Positions 53,777 to 64,000 of a stretch of 64,000 nt of DNA are shown in pieces; the stretch's first letter is position 1, and each line of letters begins with the position of its first letter. Origin of the DNA: Symbiodinium natans (lineage: Eukaryota; Sar; Dinophyceae; Suessiales; Symbiodiniaceae); assembly GCA_905221605.1 (NCBI GenBank), contig CAJNDS010002276.1, positions 167,857 through 231,856 on the forward strand, read 5' to 3'. The position numbers were made by a program, and so were the translations under genes. Below the pieces are notes generated by a model, which was not told the origin of the DNA, made no database searches, and saw nothing but the letters and a program-made list of their open reading frames with translations.

Positions 53777-53935
53777 CTGTTGGGGACACATTTGCACCGC
53801 CTCCAGTGGTATCGTAATGCCAAGCTGAATCATGATCGGAACTTTCGCACAACCGCAATTCCGCAAAATCACCTTTACAAAGGAGTGTTGAACCGTAGTC
53901 AAGATGAATCAAGTTATCCAAACACACCCCTGCAC
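53777..53935 (-). CDS. Exon candidate, PMP-like (GGGAN motif)
   Basis: 159 bp = 2+156+1. Includes CLDNLIHLDYGSTLLCKGDF and, further on, HYDTTGGGANVSPT. Acceptor GCTTGCAG|GT; donor G|GTCCTC. An overlapping alternative frame (53740-53841, LGITIPLEAVQMC...) is also phase-compatible; the GGGAN turn favours the frame given. Two foldback elements lie in the upstream intron. Confidence 0.52.
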
Positions 53936-53978
53936 CTGCAAGCTAGCAGCCCGGTGTGTCCGCTTGAAAATAGGGGAT

Positions 53979-54090
53979 AGGATTAGGGGTACCCTGAGGG
54001 ATATAGACCCTCTCAATAAGGTCCATGTTTTATGAGAGAGCCAGAAGAGAGTTAAGAAGGGTTCCCATTTAAGGCCCCCCCCCTTATCCT
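53979..54090. mobile_element. Foldback element family C, copy 1
   Basis: Homologous to 59554-59661 throughout; arms AGGATTAGGGGTACCCT and AAGGCCCCCCCCCTTATCCT. Lies 13 bp from a family D element. Confidence 0.75.
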
Positions 54091-54103
54091 ACCTAGGAGA
54101 AAT

Positions 54104-54209
54104 CTATACTCCCCTTAGAACCTTAATGAAATTCCATTACGTTTCATTGCCTCTTGGGCTTTTATTTTGTTCATAAACACAAAAAAAGTAATTCCCAAGG
54201 GGGATATAG
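54104..54209. mobile_element. Foldback element family D, copy 3
   Basis: 106 bp; ends CTATACTCCCCTTAGAACC and TTCCCAAGGGGGATATAG. Shares CTTGGGCTTTTAT-like and ATAAACAC-like internal sequence with the other copies. Confidence 0.75.
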
Positions 54210-54318
54210 TAAAAGACGCGCCTGGGTGAGGCAGTTGTCTTGGTCGGTCAGGTGCTCGCCAGGCTGCCACTGCATAGCCTGGCATGATGAGCTGTGGCGA
54301 GTCGAGTGTCAACCAGAC

Positions 54319-54768
54319 CCTAAACCCTAAACCCTAAACCCTGAGCCCTAAACCCTAAACCCTAAACCCTGCAATCCCTAACCCACATAGAAAGCAACAA
54401 CCAAGAGTCCCCTTCGCCTGCGCGGCATCTCCCACGAACTTCAGCATCGGAGCCTCAAACATTCGAAACAGAAAGCCAAACTCGCACTGCCCTAAACCCT
54501 AAACCCTAAACCCTAGACCCTAAATCCTAAACCCTGAACCCTAAAGCCTAAACCCGGGGGGAGGGGGGGTTAGGTTTCGGGTTTTTAGGGTTTGGGGTGC
54601 CCATGTTGCCCATACCCGGTGGCTTGGCTCTGCACGCCCAAACATACTTACAAGAAAACCATTAGGGTTTAGGGTTTGGGGTTTAGGGTTTAAGGTTTAG
54701 GGTTTAGGGTTTAGGGTTTAGGGTTTAGGGTTTAGGGTTTAGGGTTTAGGGTTTAGGGTTTAGGGTTG
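54319..54768. repeat. Three telomere blocks
   Basis: CCCTAAA at 54319-54372 and 54492-54556, TTTAGGG at 54663-54768, separated by short unique segments. Confidence 0.88.
54400..54490 (-). CDS. Coding-like segment, minus strand
   Basis: Reads CEFGFLFRMFEAPMLKFVGD then AAQAKGTLGC, between two CCCTAAA arrays. Short and unidentified. Confidence 0.32.
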
Positions 54769-54870
54769 AGGACCTACTAGTTTATGCGGATGAGCAGAAG
54801 CCCCTCTGGCAAAGGTGGAGTGACACGAGTCCCAGGCATGTTTTGGTTTCTTCGTGTCAGGGCTACACTT

Positions 54871-54948
54871 GGGGGTTTCGGAAACTAGGGGTACCCTTTT
54901 CGGGGGGTCGCTTTAAGAAGATTCTATCCTATTTGGGGTATACAAGGG
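54871..54948. mobile_element. Foldback element family B, one clear arm
   Basis: GGGGGTTTCGGAAACTAGGG then GTACCCTTTT and GGGGGGTC; only the left arm is well preserved. Confidence 0.45.
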
Positions 54949-56112
54949 TGCTTTATTTTGGAAGATGCTCACTTGGCCATCGGCTCTTCTTGAAGAGGAG
55001 AGAACGAAAGATGAGCTCATGAGCCTCACGTACCATTGGCTTTGTTGGCTAGGCACCTTTCTTGCCCGAATCGAAATCCTTGGCCTTGCAGGCTGAGAAG
55101 CTTTTGGTGCACGGCCTGCTCGTAACAGTGCATGCTTAGCTTGTTCTGGCTGCTGTGCGCCCGGGATTAATCCCGGGCGCAAACGAACTCGGGCAAACAC
55201 TAGCCGAATTCGTCTAACCCATCATCCTCATTGATCATCCATCATCCATCCTCTAGTTCACCCTTGAATTCGGAGCTGTTCATAAGTATCCAAAGATTTA
55301 TCTGCCACTCTGCATGGTGTTGACTCTGCAGCAGCAGCAGCTCCACTAGTTTCAACATGGCGGCATTGAGCTCATGGACTGAAGACAATGCATCAGGCTT
55401 CGGGTGAGAGCTCAAGTCCAAGACTAACTGGACCTGCTGGCCACAGGCTCATGTCACCCCGGGAGAAAATGTCGCACGCAGTGTGTTGGAACCTAAGCAA
55501 ATTCTGTTGGCTCCAAAAGCCGAAGGTGCACCCGACGTTGCAGGTAGTCGTCGATATGTTCCCTACATTTGGGTCCTGCTTGAGGCACCTACATTTCGGA
55601 TGCCCTCATAAAGGGACCATAGCAGATGCTGAGCCAAGCAACCGCATCAAGCTGCGCCTGCCAGGACTCCGGAGCATTGAGCATTGTGGGCATGCTGATA
55701 AAGCATGCTGTCGATATAGTAAGAATTGGATGCGAGACGTTACGCTGGGTGCTGTCTGCTACATGAGATGTGATGAAACGCCAAAACCTTACATGATAGC
55801 ATGTGTCGCTTATGTCAGCAAATAAAAAACACATAAATAAAAAAAGCAGGTAAATAAATAAACATATATATATACACATTATTCGTTCATGTCTAATTTG
55901 GGACTACTATGTGTTTTTTTGATAGTTATCTATTGGTATGTGACATCTATCACTTGTGCTCTATCATCCATCACTATATCTGTCATCCGTTATTTTGCTC
56001 CACATTCGACATTAGATGTCGCATATCGTACGTATCATTCCGCAGCCCAACCAGGCGCCCTAATTCGGGTGATCCTGTTGCCATAGGCTTTCTTTCTCGG
56101 ATGACGGTTGAG
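54949..56112. other. No firm gene
   Basis: Open frames on both strands (minus 54913-55200; plus 55388-55825, 145 aa) without recognisable domains. Confidence 0.3.
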
Positions 56113-56312
56113 TCGGTTACAAGTGTTGGGAGCAAGCCGAGGGTGGGTTGGGAACAGGGGCAGGGCGTGTCGGGAACGGGGGAGGTGTGTGTCGGGAACG
56201 CACAGAGGGTGAGTCGAGAACGCAGCCCACATATCGGGAACGCACCGAGGGTGAGTCGAGAACGCAGCCCACGTGTTGAGCACGGACGGGGGTCGAGTCG
56301 AGAACGTTTCCC
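56113..56312. repeat. TCGGGAACG minisatellite, left arm
   Basis: About nine units of 20-30 bp containing GTGTCGGGAACG or GAGTCGAGAACG. The same units appear in reverse orientation at 57850-57980. Confidence 0.78.
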
Positions 56313-56569
56313 ACCCAGAACTAGGTTTTGGAGTGACGGCCCTACTCTTTACACTTCTTTAAAGTTCTCTTGCGAGGACTCGGACTTGGGTATACAGTCT
56401 TCTTTTGAGTTTCCTCGGGGGTAGTTTAAAGGGTTTGTTTTTTTGGATAAACAAGAAACCGAAGAAACCCTTCAAACAACGTCGCCGCTGCTGCTCAGAA
56501 CCAGAGCCAAACTCGGGAAGTTTGACGTCAACACTCCGAGCATTTTTTCGGCTCCTCCGAAGGTGTGGA

Positions 56570-57590
56570 ATTTATAGAGTAAGTCTCTACTCCTGCCTGA
56601 TTTTCGAATAACGAACACAAGAAACAAGAAGAAGAAACGACGGGGGTGGAATTTAGAGCAATTCTCTACTTTTCTCTGGTTCTCGAATATTGAACACAAG
56701 AAACAAAAACAAGAAACGAGGGGGTGGAATTTAAGCTAAGACTCTACTTCTTTACTCGTTCTCTACTTTTCGAATAATGAACACAAGAAACAAAAGCAAG
56801 AAACAAAGGGGTGAAACTTTTGGAATAATGAACACGAGAAACAAAACGCAAGAAACGAAGAGGGTGGAATTTAGAATAACTCTCTACTCCTCTCTGATTT
56901 TCAAAAAATGAACACAAGAAACAAAACCAAGAAACAAGAAAGGCGCTTGGAGGGCTGGCCACAACAAGCAAATCCCCCCCCCCAACCCCCCCGCTTTTTG
57001 GGTACGTCAGAAAAGGATTTGTTGTCATGTAGATTATCAACTAGAAACGAGAGGGGTGGAAATTAAACAATTCTCCACTTCTCTACTTCTCTAATTTTCG
57101 AATATTGAACAAAAGAAACAAAAACGGTGTGGAATTTCAAGTGAGTCTCTGCTTCTCTACTCATTCTCTACGTTTCGAATAATCACAAAAACAAGAAACG
57201 AGGGGGGGTGGAATTTAGAGTTGTTCTCTACTCCTCTATGATTTTCAAACAACGAACACAAGAAACAAAAACAAGAAACGAGGGGGGTGGAATGTAGATT
57301 AATTCTCCACTTCGTTCTCTACTTTTCCAGCAAGAAAGGTCCTTGGAGGGCTGGCAACAACAAGCAAAAGGGGGAGGGGGGGGGCTGGGCCACCCCCACC
57401 CCCCAAGCCCCCCATGTCGGGTACGTCAGAGAAGGATTTGTTCTGCAGACTATAAATTTGAATCGAGCGGGGTGGAACTGAAACTAATTCTCCACTTCTC
57501 TACTTCTCTACTTCTCTAATTTGCAAATAATGAACACATGAAACAAAAACAAGAAACGAATGGGTGGAATTTAAGTTAAGTCTGGAGTTC
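56570..57590. repeat. Degenerate repeat array (AACACAAGAAACAAAAACAAG)
   Basis: Roughly ten units of about 70-150 bp, each with CGAATAATGAACACAAGAAA, CAAAAACAAGAAACGAGGGG, GTGGAATTTA and CTCTACTTCTCTAC-like parts. No coding frame. Confidence 0.8.
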
Positions 57591-57849
57591 GGTGCTTTGG
57601 GCTTGTAGTTCAGCGGTTCCGAGTTTAGGGGTTTTGGAGTTTAGGGTTCCGTTTCAGGGTGTTGGATTGAATGTTTGAGTTCAGGGTTCGGTTTCAGGGT
57701 GTTGGATTCAGCTTTTTAAGTTTAGGAGAATTCCTAAGTAACATTGACGATGACACAGGAATGGTCTGTGAATCATGGTTTTCCGGTGGTTACAAGTGCA
57801 GGGCATGGTTTCGGAGATTGTTCGAGCTCTTTGCTGTTCCTCAGAGCAC

Positions 57850-57980
57850 GCAGGTGTTCCCAACACGTGTGTCTGGGTGTGTTCCCGACACGCACCTGGC
57901 TTGTTCCCGACTCGCCCCCCGGCTATTCTCAACACGCACCATACCCATTCCCAACACGCGCGTTCCCCACACACCCCAGT
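57850..57980. repeat. TCGGGAACG minisatellite, right arm (inverted)
   Basis: Units such as GTTCCCGACACGC and TTCCCAACACGCG: the complement of the units at 56113-56312. Confidence 0.75.
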
Positions 57981-58359
57981 TGCAACCAACACGACTAACA
58001 TTCTTTCTTTCTCACCTTTGCCCACAGAATTCCATTCGACTGCCTGCGACCATTCACGGTCCTGACTGAAGATCCAGCGGCGCACGGCGTCCTCCACGAC
58101 GTCTTCATTAACTTACAGCGAGTATAGGCGAAAGGAACTGGAGCTTCTATTCTGTGAGCAGGTGTTGGGGTTCGAGTGGCATCTCCAGCAGTCAGCTTGC
58201 GCGAGCGCTAACTACAAATACAAGTAAAGACAAAAACCCCTGCTTCAGAACCTCGCAGCACCTACCTGGGAGCAAAAGGCTGAAGGGAGAAGAAAAACCC
58301 TTCAGGGCTTAGCTCTCTCTCTCTCTCTCTCTCCAAAGGAGCACTCCTAGCCTCTCTCA

Positions 58360-58520
58360 CGAACAGAGAAACTGCGAGGTTTGCAGTCCTCTGGGCGGCT
58401 GGCGTCGACATCCGCCATCCTAAGTGAGCGCATGAAAGTCATTGAAACGTTCCCTCCTTCCGCTCTGCTTCGGGGATCCTGGGGACCAGCCCAACCACAG
58501 GAGAAGCCGGGCATCTTGAT
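58360..58520 (-). CDS. Coding-like segment, minus strand
   Basis: Reads KMPGFSCGWAGPQDPRSRAE then GGNVSMTFMRSLRMADVDAS, a GGN turn of PMP type. Edges not fixed. A neighbouring open stretch at 58560-58726 includes ITLLKADVGALAWTLGCIKA. Confidence 0.35.
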
Positions 58521-59126
58521 GATGGCTCTTATATTATAGGGGGCTTTGGGCAGCTTAGCGCTGTATGCACATCTTGCAGCAATCTGCTGCTCAGCGGGCC
58601 CGCGCCAAACTGTCCCCAAATGACTGGTGACGATAGTGACGGAGCCTTGGCAGCTTTGATGCAACCCAGTGTCCATGCCAGAGCGCCCACATCTGCTTTC
58701 AGCAGCGTTATCTCATCCGACCACAAGCGCCTGAGCGAATTGCGGCTTAAGATGTTGGATCCCTTTCCACTCAGGGCCCTTTATGGGACACGCTACAGGA
58801 TTGCATATACGGCTCCGTGCTCTACGAGGATTGGTGAAGCGGGGGCACCATCACACCGAGAATTTCCCCACGGAGTCGGCCCTCAAGCCGCCTGAGGTAC
58901 GGGTTCTCATCGATGAGCTTCTTGAAGCAAACGTGCATGAGGAGCCAATCCTCGGTGAGGATTTAGGGTTTAGGGTTTCCGGTTTCGGGTTTAGGGTAGG
59001 AATCTGCAGAAAAATTGTGATGGCTGAGTGAACCCACGTGGAAAGCCGAAACAGACCTCAAGGGCTCAAACCCCTAAATCCAAGAGAACCTAGAACGCCA
59101 CAACTTGGACAATTTCGGGAAGGGGA

Positions 59127-59130
59127 GTAC

Positions 59131-59198
<68 letters not shown>

Positions 59199-59199
59199 A
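59127..59199 (+). repeat. (TAG)n microsatellite
   Basis: About 24 TAG units followed by a poly-G run. Confidence 0.95.
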
Positions 59200-59330
59200 A
59201 TAGTAAGGGTGGGGGGGGGGGGGCTCGATTAACAAAAGTCTCACGGGTGCCCAGGGTCGCGATGCTCCGCGATGCTGATGTGGGAAAGATCCACGTTTCG
59301 GAAGAGCCTTTGGTGAGGCACAGTTCATAG

Positions 59331-59412
59331 TAGGTTTAGGGTTTAGGGTTTAGGGTTTAGGGTTTAGGGTTTAGGGTTTAGGGTTTAGGGTTTCGGGTTT
59401 AGGGTTTAGGGT
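59331..59412 (+). repeat. Internal telomere array
   Basis: About eleven TTTAGGG units. Smaller blocks lie at 60745-60792 and 61733-61790. Confidence 0.9.
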
Positions 59413-59553
59413 GTTCCACTCGACTGAAGGGGCTTGCTCTTCCTTTTGAGGTGGCTGGATGCGAAGAGAACCATCCTTTGGTTCCCTGGCTGCCGAGGAT
59501 GGGGTGATGTGAGGCGACACCCCCAAGAAGAGCGTTCCCTAACATTAGGTGAC

Positions 59554-59661
59554 AGGATTAGGGGGACCCTTGGGGATACAGACCCTCTGAATAAGGTCCC
59601 TGTTTGAGAGAGCCAGAAGAACGTTCAGAAGGGTCCCCTTTTTAAGGGTCCCCCTGATCCT
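59554..59661. mobile_element. Foldback element family C, copy 2
   Basis: 108 bp with 18-bp terminal inverted repeats, AGGATTAGGGGGACCCTT and AAGGGTCCCCCTGATCCT (one mismatch). The centre matches 53979-54090 (ACCCTCTnAATAAGGTCC, GAGAGAGCCAGAAGA). Confidence 0.82.
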
Positions 59662-59954
59662 ACATAGGAAACATGCTAAGTCGGCATCGGGCCGTCACTG
59701 GCGGGGCAAGGTGGGGGTGGTGGGGGGATGGTCTAACTTCGCCAGGATGCGATGATGCTGGATACTCGTGCCGCGTCCTGACATGTGGAAGAACATTCTG
59801 AGTGTCGAAGTAGCCCAAGACTCTCAACTGCCTTCAAACTGTAAAGCCATAACCCCGTGAAGGCAAAAGTCTTACGGGTTACCAGACAGGGCCGTCTTCC
59901 AAATTGACGCTTCTTTTGCCTCTGCCTGTAGACTCTAATGTAGACCCTCACTGC

Positions 59955-60073
59955 CTTGCAAGCTTCCAGCCCTCCACGTAGAGCTCGCGCCAGGCCCGAA
60001 TCCTGGGGTTCACTGCTTGAAAGAGGGCTTTCAACACCACTGGTAGGGCCATGACGAAGGGGAGAGCCAGCCA
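59955..60073 (-). CDS. Exon candidate, hydrophobic
   Basis: 119 bp between telomere-derived CTAAAGGTAG| and a GC site AAG|GCAGTG. Reads WLALPFVMALPVVLKALFQA then NPRIRAWRELYVEGWKLA: a membrane helix plus basic loop. A different minus frame is open for 113 aa (59733-60074), so the choice rests on composition. If right, it may be the membrane end of an upstream tandem gene. Confidence 0.42.
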
Positions 60074-60206
60074 CTACCTTTAGGGTTTAGGGTTTTATAG
60101 GGTGTCCATAGCCATCTTGGCCTTCAAGCTTCTCACGGTGAGGAGAGAAAAACTTGCTACTGTGGATTGCTGACCTGAGAAGTTGCCTTAAACTGGCTGG
60201 TTCTTA

Positions 60207-60287
60207 GTAGGGAGCGCGGGAATGAGGTACTCTATATAATCCCTTAAAGGGTATATTATAGCCCCCCCTAATTCCCTCATTCCCTAC
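60207..60287. mobile_element. Foldback element family E, copy 2
   Basis: 81 bp from GTAGGGAGCGCGGGAATGAG to CCCTCATTCCCTAC, with centre CCCTTAAAGGGTATA. A third, one-armed copy starts at 33007 (GTAGGGAATGAGGG). Confidence 0.65.
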
Positions 60288-61559
60288 AAATAGGGCGACA
60301 ACTGGGATGCCAAGGGGAGGGAGATCTTGGATCCAAGAGGTTTCGAGCACATCAACTCCCTGGCCAGGAGTCAGAGGATGATCCCGGCGGGCTGCCAGGA
60401 ACCAGTTCTCAACCTCTTGGGGGAGGGGGGGGGGTTAGGGCTCAACCTCTTGGGGGAGGGGGGGGGTTAGGGCTTATAGGGTTTAGGATTTAGGGTTTAG
60501 GGTTTAGGGTTTATGCGCAGGACTTTATGTCACCGTAGGGGCTTTGGTAGGATCTTCCACACAAGGTCTCTGACCTGCCACATCTACAGCTCATGTCTCG
60601 CCGATGAACATGGGGCCCCAGCATACTCGCGACTGATGCCCGGCTGCATGCCGAAGCATGCGAGATACCAAGCACCTGCTCTCCCAGTCTACACACTGGA
60701 CACGCCCGCTACCTGCTGCGCAAGCGCTTGACATGGTTTAGGGTTGTTTGGGGTTTAGGGTTTAGGGTTTCGGGTTTAGGGTTTAGGGTTTGACAACATT
60801 CAAGGTCACCTGCCTAGGCCCTTCTCCGGAGGCCCGGTGCTGACTTGAGGCCAGATCCATTCCTGCAGGCAGATGGAGGTTTCGGAAAAAGTCAGGCGAT
60901 TGGCATGAAGGTTGCACAGGGTGCTGTCTTGCAGTTACTTGGAGTTTTACAGGCTACAAGTCCTCCAGTGGCCGCAGGCAGATAGTTGCCACGTCAGTGT
61001 AGACCTTGACACGACTTCTAGACACGGAACTTTCACATGTAGAATAATGAATATATTCTTACTTTAGAATCTTATCTACACTCATCTTGTTACAGTATTG
61101 CATTGCTATTCTAATAAATCTGGTTGCAAGAATCTATTTCGCAGGCAGCACGGGCAAGTATGGCGAGTTCACTTGGCATGTAAGAAAGGCTCGGCAGGGG
61201 TCTATTCCGGCAACTGCTCTGGCCAAGACATCGCCTGCCGCCAAACTGGGATGGCCAAGGCAAAGCGCACCCAAAGAGCCCAACGCCTCTCAATTAAGGA
61301 AATATACCTGAAATTGCCTCCTTGATATGATTTGAGGTCTTGAAGTAAGGGGTCTTGTTCTCTTTGGGCATGAAACACCTCAGCGTGCGCTTGAAATGCA
61401 TGCGGAAAATGGCGCGCGAAGAAGGGCTGGGCCGTTTGCAGGGGTACGTCACGGTACATCAGCAGTACCAGCTAATGTTGAGACTGTTTAGACTGTTGAC
61501 CAGAACTTGCAGGCTCACAGGTAAACGAGACGTGCCGACTAGGATGCTGGCTACGTACG
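60288..61559. other. Weak coding signal, minus strand
   Basis: Minus frames at 60511-60696 (SCRCGRSETLCGRSYQSPYG, Cys-rich) and 61202-61370 (QDPLLQDLKSYQGGNFRYIS) are protein-like; edges unknown. A twice-repeated GGGGGAGGGGGGGG TTAGGGCT unit lies at 60418-60477. Confidence 0.35.
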
Positions 61560-61645
61560 ACGAGCGTCGAACTACAATGATGCCGAAATCCTCCTGGGCT
61601 ACTAAGCACCGAATCCCCTCAACCCGAAGCCCCGAAACCCCAAAG
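61560..61645 (-). CDS. Coding-like segment, minus strand
   Basis: Reads EDFGIIVVRRSSYVASILVG then TSRLP, with a candidate donor ACCT|GTGAGC. A + frame is open as well. Confidence 0.28.
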
Positions 61646-62071
61646 TCCTGAGGGAATGGCTCCACCATAGCGCTGGAGCAGTGCGAGGCGCAGCGCATCA
61701 CTCTGCTGGGCAGCAGGAAGCTCCTAGCATTCGGTTTAGGGGGTTTAGGGCTTAGGGTTTAGGGTTTAGGGTTTGGGGTTTAGGGCTAGTGAACTGATAC
61801 GTTTTACGGGCGCGATTCGAATCACAGCCCACTGGCCCACCACGCCCTACAGTTTTCCGGCTCGCCGTTTCTACCTCCCAAAACTCTCTGAACCCCAACT
61901 ATCCTCAATGTCGTAAGTCGCCTAAACATTCTCAACATCGCAGCCCTCAGCATCCTCAACATCCTCATCCCAACGCCCTGAAGCCCAATGAGATTGAGCC
62001 GTTCGGAATGTTCGGAAACTTTCAGATTTCAGGGTTTGCCAAGGTCGCACGGTTTCCTACTTCATTTGGCC

Positions 62072-62220
62072 GCAAGAATTGTGCCCATCGAGAGGGCTTT
62101 CATGGTGGCCCAGCATCGCCGAGCCTCGTAGCAGTGAGGGAGATCCGCATCATCAACGTACTCCTTCACGGACACGGAGTCTAGCACGATCACCTGCCCA
62201 TCGGAGGCAGCGTAAGCGGA
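62072..62220 (-). CDS. Exon candidate, minus strand
   Basis: Reads QVIVLDSVSVKEYVDDADLP then HCYEARRCWATMKALSMGTI. Convincing amino-acid composition. Start taken after GGGAAG at 62221; an alternative acceptor is GGGCAG at 62194. Family unknown. Confidence 0.52.
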
Positions 62221-62917
62221 CTTCCCGCGCGTCCCGTTTTTGGTTTCAGATACCGTTTCAGTACATTAGTTCCTTCTGTAGATCCTCTTCTTCTAGCGGC
62301 CTTTAGAGGGAGGCCTTCCCCACAGCAGCACTCAGTCATGAGGCAGGGCTGACACCAAACACATTCCCCCTTGTGCTCTCCTGCCCCGAGTTTTTTCAGG
62401 GAGCTTGGTCCGAACCTTCAAATCCTTCCCAAAGCTCCCCCTCTCAACCACCCCTTATCACCTGGCTCTCATGCTACTTCTCGGACATTTCGCCTCCAAA
62501 TCACCTGAACCGTCGGCCCTCGTTGGCAGGGGTGTATTGTTTTGTCATGTCCATGCAGGTCAGCCCCACACGCACACCAAAGCCTGCCAGCCAGGATTTT
62601 GGACGATCCAGGTGTGGACACATAGGCGCCTGAAGCGGCATCGAACGGATCAGGTGTGGTATTCTTGCGGAGCTGCAGAGGAGTCGGCTGGCTCGAATGC
62701 TCACTTGAAATACTTTGTGCCCACGTGACGAAATGGATGACGCACAAGATGTCGTGAGATACGCCCACCCGAGCGATGCCTGCCTGAATCCTTCGATGTT
62801 GCTCGCCCCCTGTGCCTGCAGCGAGCTCCGCAATTCACTTTGTTAGCCGTCGCGACACCGGTGCAGTAGTAAAGTGACTTCAAGTTTGCGGGTTCAGAAA
62901 TAGAGACGCACTGTAAG
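62221..62917. other. Weak coding signal, minus strand
   Basis: Open minus frames include ASNIEGFRQASLGWAYLTTS near 62750-62810 and DPFDAASGAYVSTPG near 62610-62660. Not assigned. Confidence 0.3.
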
Positions 62918-63163
62918 TCAGCGCAACTGGCCCTGTTTCTGAGGGCGGCGCGAACAAACAATTTTTTTAAGCTCCGAGGACATGGGAAGGCGCGGTACCA
63001 GTATCCAGGTCTTCTGGCAACTCTGTGTTAAGCCTTTGAAATGAGTCTCCAACCCATGGCCCACTAGTGCAAATCTTTGAAGCTTCTCAAAGGATTTTCG
63101 GGCCCACCTTCTCCCAGATTCCCCCTCTGCCGAGAAGAAGCTGAGACCCTCAACCCGCAACAC
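62918..63163 (-). CDS. Coding-like segment, minus strand
   Basis: 81-aa open frame including GLSFFSAEGESGRRWARKSF and EKLQRFALVGHGLETHFKGL. Unidentified; edges unknown. Confidence 0.38.
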   Translation of the reverse strand: MLRVEGLSFFSAEGESGRRWARKSFEKLQRFALVGHGLETHFKGLTQSCQKTWILVPRLPMSSELKKIVCSRRPQKQGQLR

Positions 63164-63326
63164 TGAGCTTGGATTTGTTTGGCGCCGAAACCCAAAGGGA
63201 ATGAAGAATAAGAATGGCAGGAAGACTCTGACTCAGGAGGAAACATGGTAGAATATGGTGAAATCGTGTGACGTGACATCGCATGAGAGGAAATCTGGTA
63301 GACGAGCATGGCATAAAGTGGTATAA

Positions 63327-63905
63327 AATCCCTAAACCCTAAACCCTAAACCCTACCAAACCCTAAACCCTAAACCCTATAAACCCTAAACCCTAAACCC
63401 TAAACCCTAAACCCTAAACCCTAAACCCTAAGAATCATGTATAGTAGATGCCCTCGAAGATCGAGGCCCGGGCCCAATACATCCAGACCACCTTCGGCGC
63501 TTCGCCACGGATCCGTGAGCCCTTGCCTCGCATGGAGATCGGAAACGGGTGGTTTAGATTTGAGGGTTCCAGGGTTCAGGGTTTAGGGTTTAGGGTTTAG
63601 GGTTTAGGGTTTAGGGCTATAGCGTTATAGGGTTTTAGGGTTATAGGGTTATAGGGTTATAGGGTTATAGGGTTCTAGGGTTCTAGGGTTCTAGGGTTCT
63701 AGGGTTCTAGGGTTCTAGGGTTCTAGGGTTATAGGGTTTAGGGTTATGCGGTTTAGGGTTTAGGGTTCTGGGTTATGGGGTTTAGGGTTCCAGGGTTTAG
63801 GGAATAAGGTGAAAGGGTTTAGGGAAAGTTTAGGGAATAGGGTTTAGTGTTATCGGGTTTAGGGTTATAGGAAAGGTTGCAGGGTGTAGGGTTTAGGGTT
63901 GAGGG
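63327..63905. repeat. Telomere-like arrays with TTATAGGG and TTCTAGGG blocks
   Basis: CCCTAAA at 63327-63431, a unique segment, then from 63558 TTTAGGG, a run of TTATAGGG, a run of TTCTAGGG and mixed variants. Each variant forms its own sub-block. Confidence 0.88.
63435..63545 (-). CDS. Coding-like segment, minus strand
   Basis: Reads ISMRGKGSRIRGEAPKVVWM then YWARASIFEGIYYT, between two telomere arrays. Unidentified. Confidence 0.38.
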   Translation of the reverse strand, partial: FPISMRGKGSRIRGEAPKVVWMYWARASIFEGIYYT

Positions 63906-64000
63906 GAAGGCCCGGGGGGTGAGGCTGAAGACCCCTAAAGCCCTTAGAATGCCGTGCTCTCTTTTGACCGATGCACCTGCTTGACGCTTGACATAGGTGA

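Noticed and set aside
61795-61840. Possible tRNA B-box (GCGATTCGAATCAC)
   Set aside because: No A-box or cloverleaf could be formed around it.

Overview
The window looks like nuclear DNA of a dinoflagellate, most likely a Suessiales/Symbiodiniaceae-type genome. This is an inference from four things: plant-type telomere repeats (TTTAGGG) scattered in dozens of internal blocks in both orientations; very short exon-like segments with GT or GC donors and AG|G-type acceptors; a copia-like gag with CCCH and CCHC zinc motifs; and many mononucleotide, CT, GATA and AT tracts. No bacterial-type genes, rRNA or convincing tRNA were seen. All coordinates and exon edges were read by eye, without alignment software.

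The best defined object is an LTR retrotransposon on the + strand at 36705-41361. It has two 324-bp LTRs that start TG, end CA and differ at two adjacent bases, a 5-bp target duplication (TAAAC) inside a telomere-like repeat, a primer site matching the initiator-tRNA-Met anticodon arm, and a purine tract. It encodes Gag (931 aa) and an overlapping -1-frame ORF with an aspartic protease motif. Integrase, reverse transcriptase and RNase H are absent.

The minus strand carries what I read as one or more long genes made of 30-280 bp exons. Between 49732 and 44038, thirteen exon candidates mostly join in a consistent reading phase (one junction is unresolved and one is imperfect). They encode glycine-rich repeats of the polymorphic-outer-membrane-protein type (GGAI, GGGI, FxxN-like). 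Similar exons occur at 53.8, 42.5, 35.8, 32.3 and 29.2 kb. Further left come Cys-rich exons (26.2, 22.9, 20.2 kb), a transmembrane exon (19.5-19.7 kb), another membrane exon (16.4 kb) and unidentified exons down to 2.8 kb. This order (beta-helix repeats, Cys-rich part, membrane part) suggests a giant surface protein read right to left. The introns are built from telomere repeats, small foldback elements, poly-G or AT tracts. One 75-bp intron is largely telomere repeat, and one foldback element coincides with an intron from donor to acceptor.

Layout: 0-4.5 kb, minus-strand coding fragments and telomere blocks; 4.5-8.7 kb, a GATA/poly-G satellite; 9-29 kb, dispersed minus-strand exons with telomere blocks, poly-C elements and CT/TTC tracts; 30.0-32.2 kb, two interleaved degenerate repeat families, one made of small hairpins; 32-36 kb, exons and microsatellites; 36.7-41.4 kb, the retrotransposon; 42-54 kb, the densest exon chain; 56-58 kb, a repeat cassette flanked by inverted minisatellites; 58-64 kb, further coding-like segments, possibly an upstream tandem gene, and variant telomere arrays.
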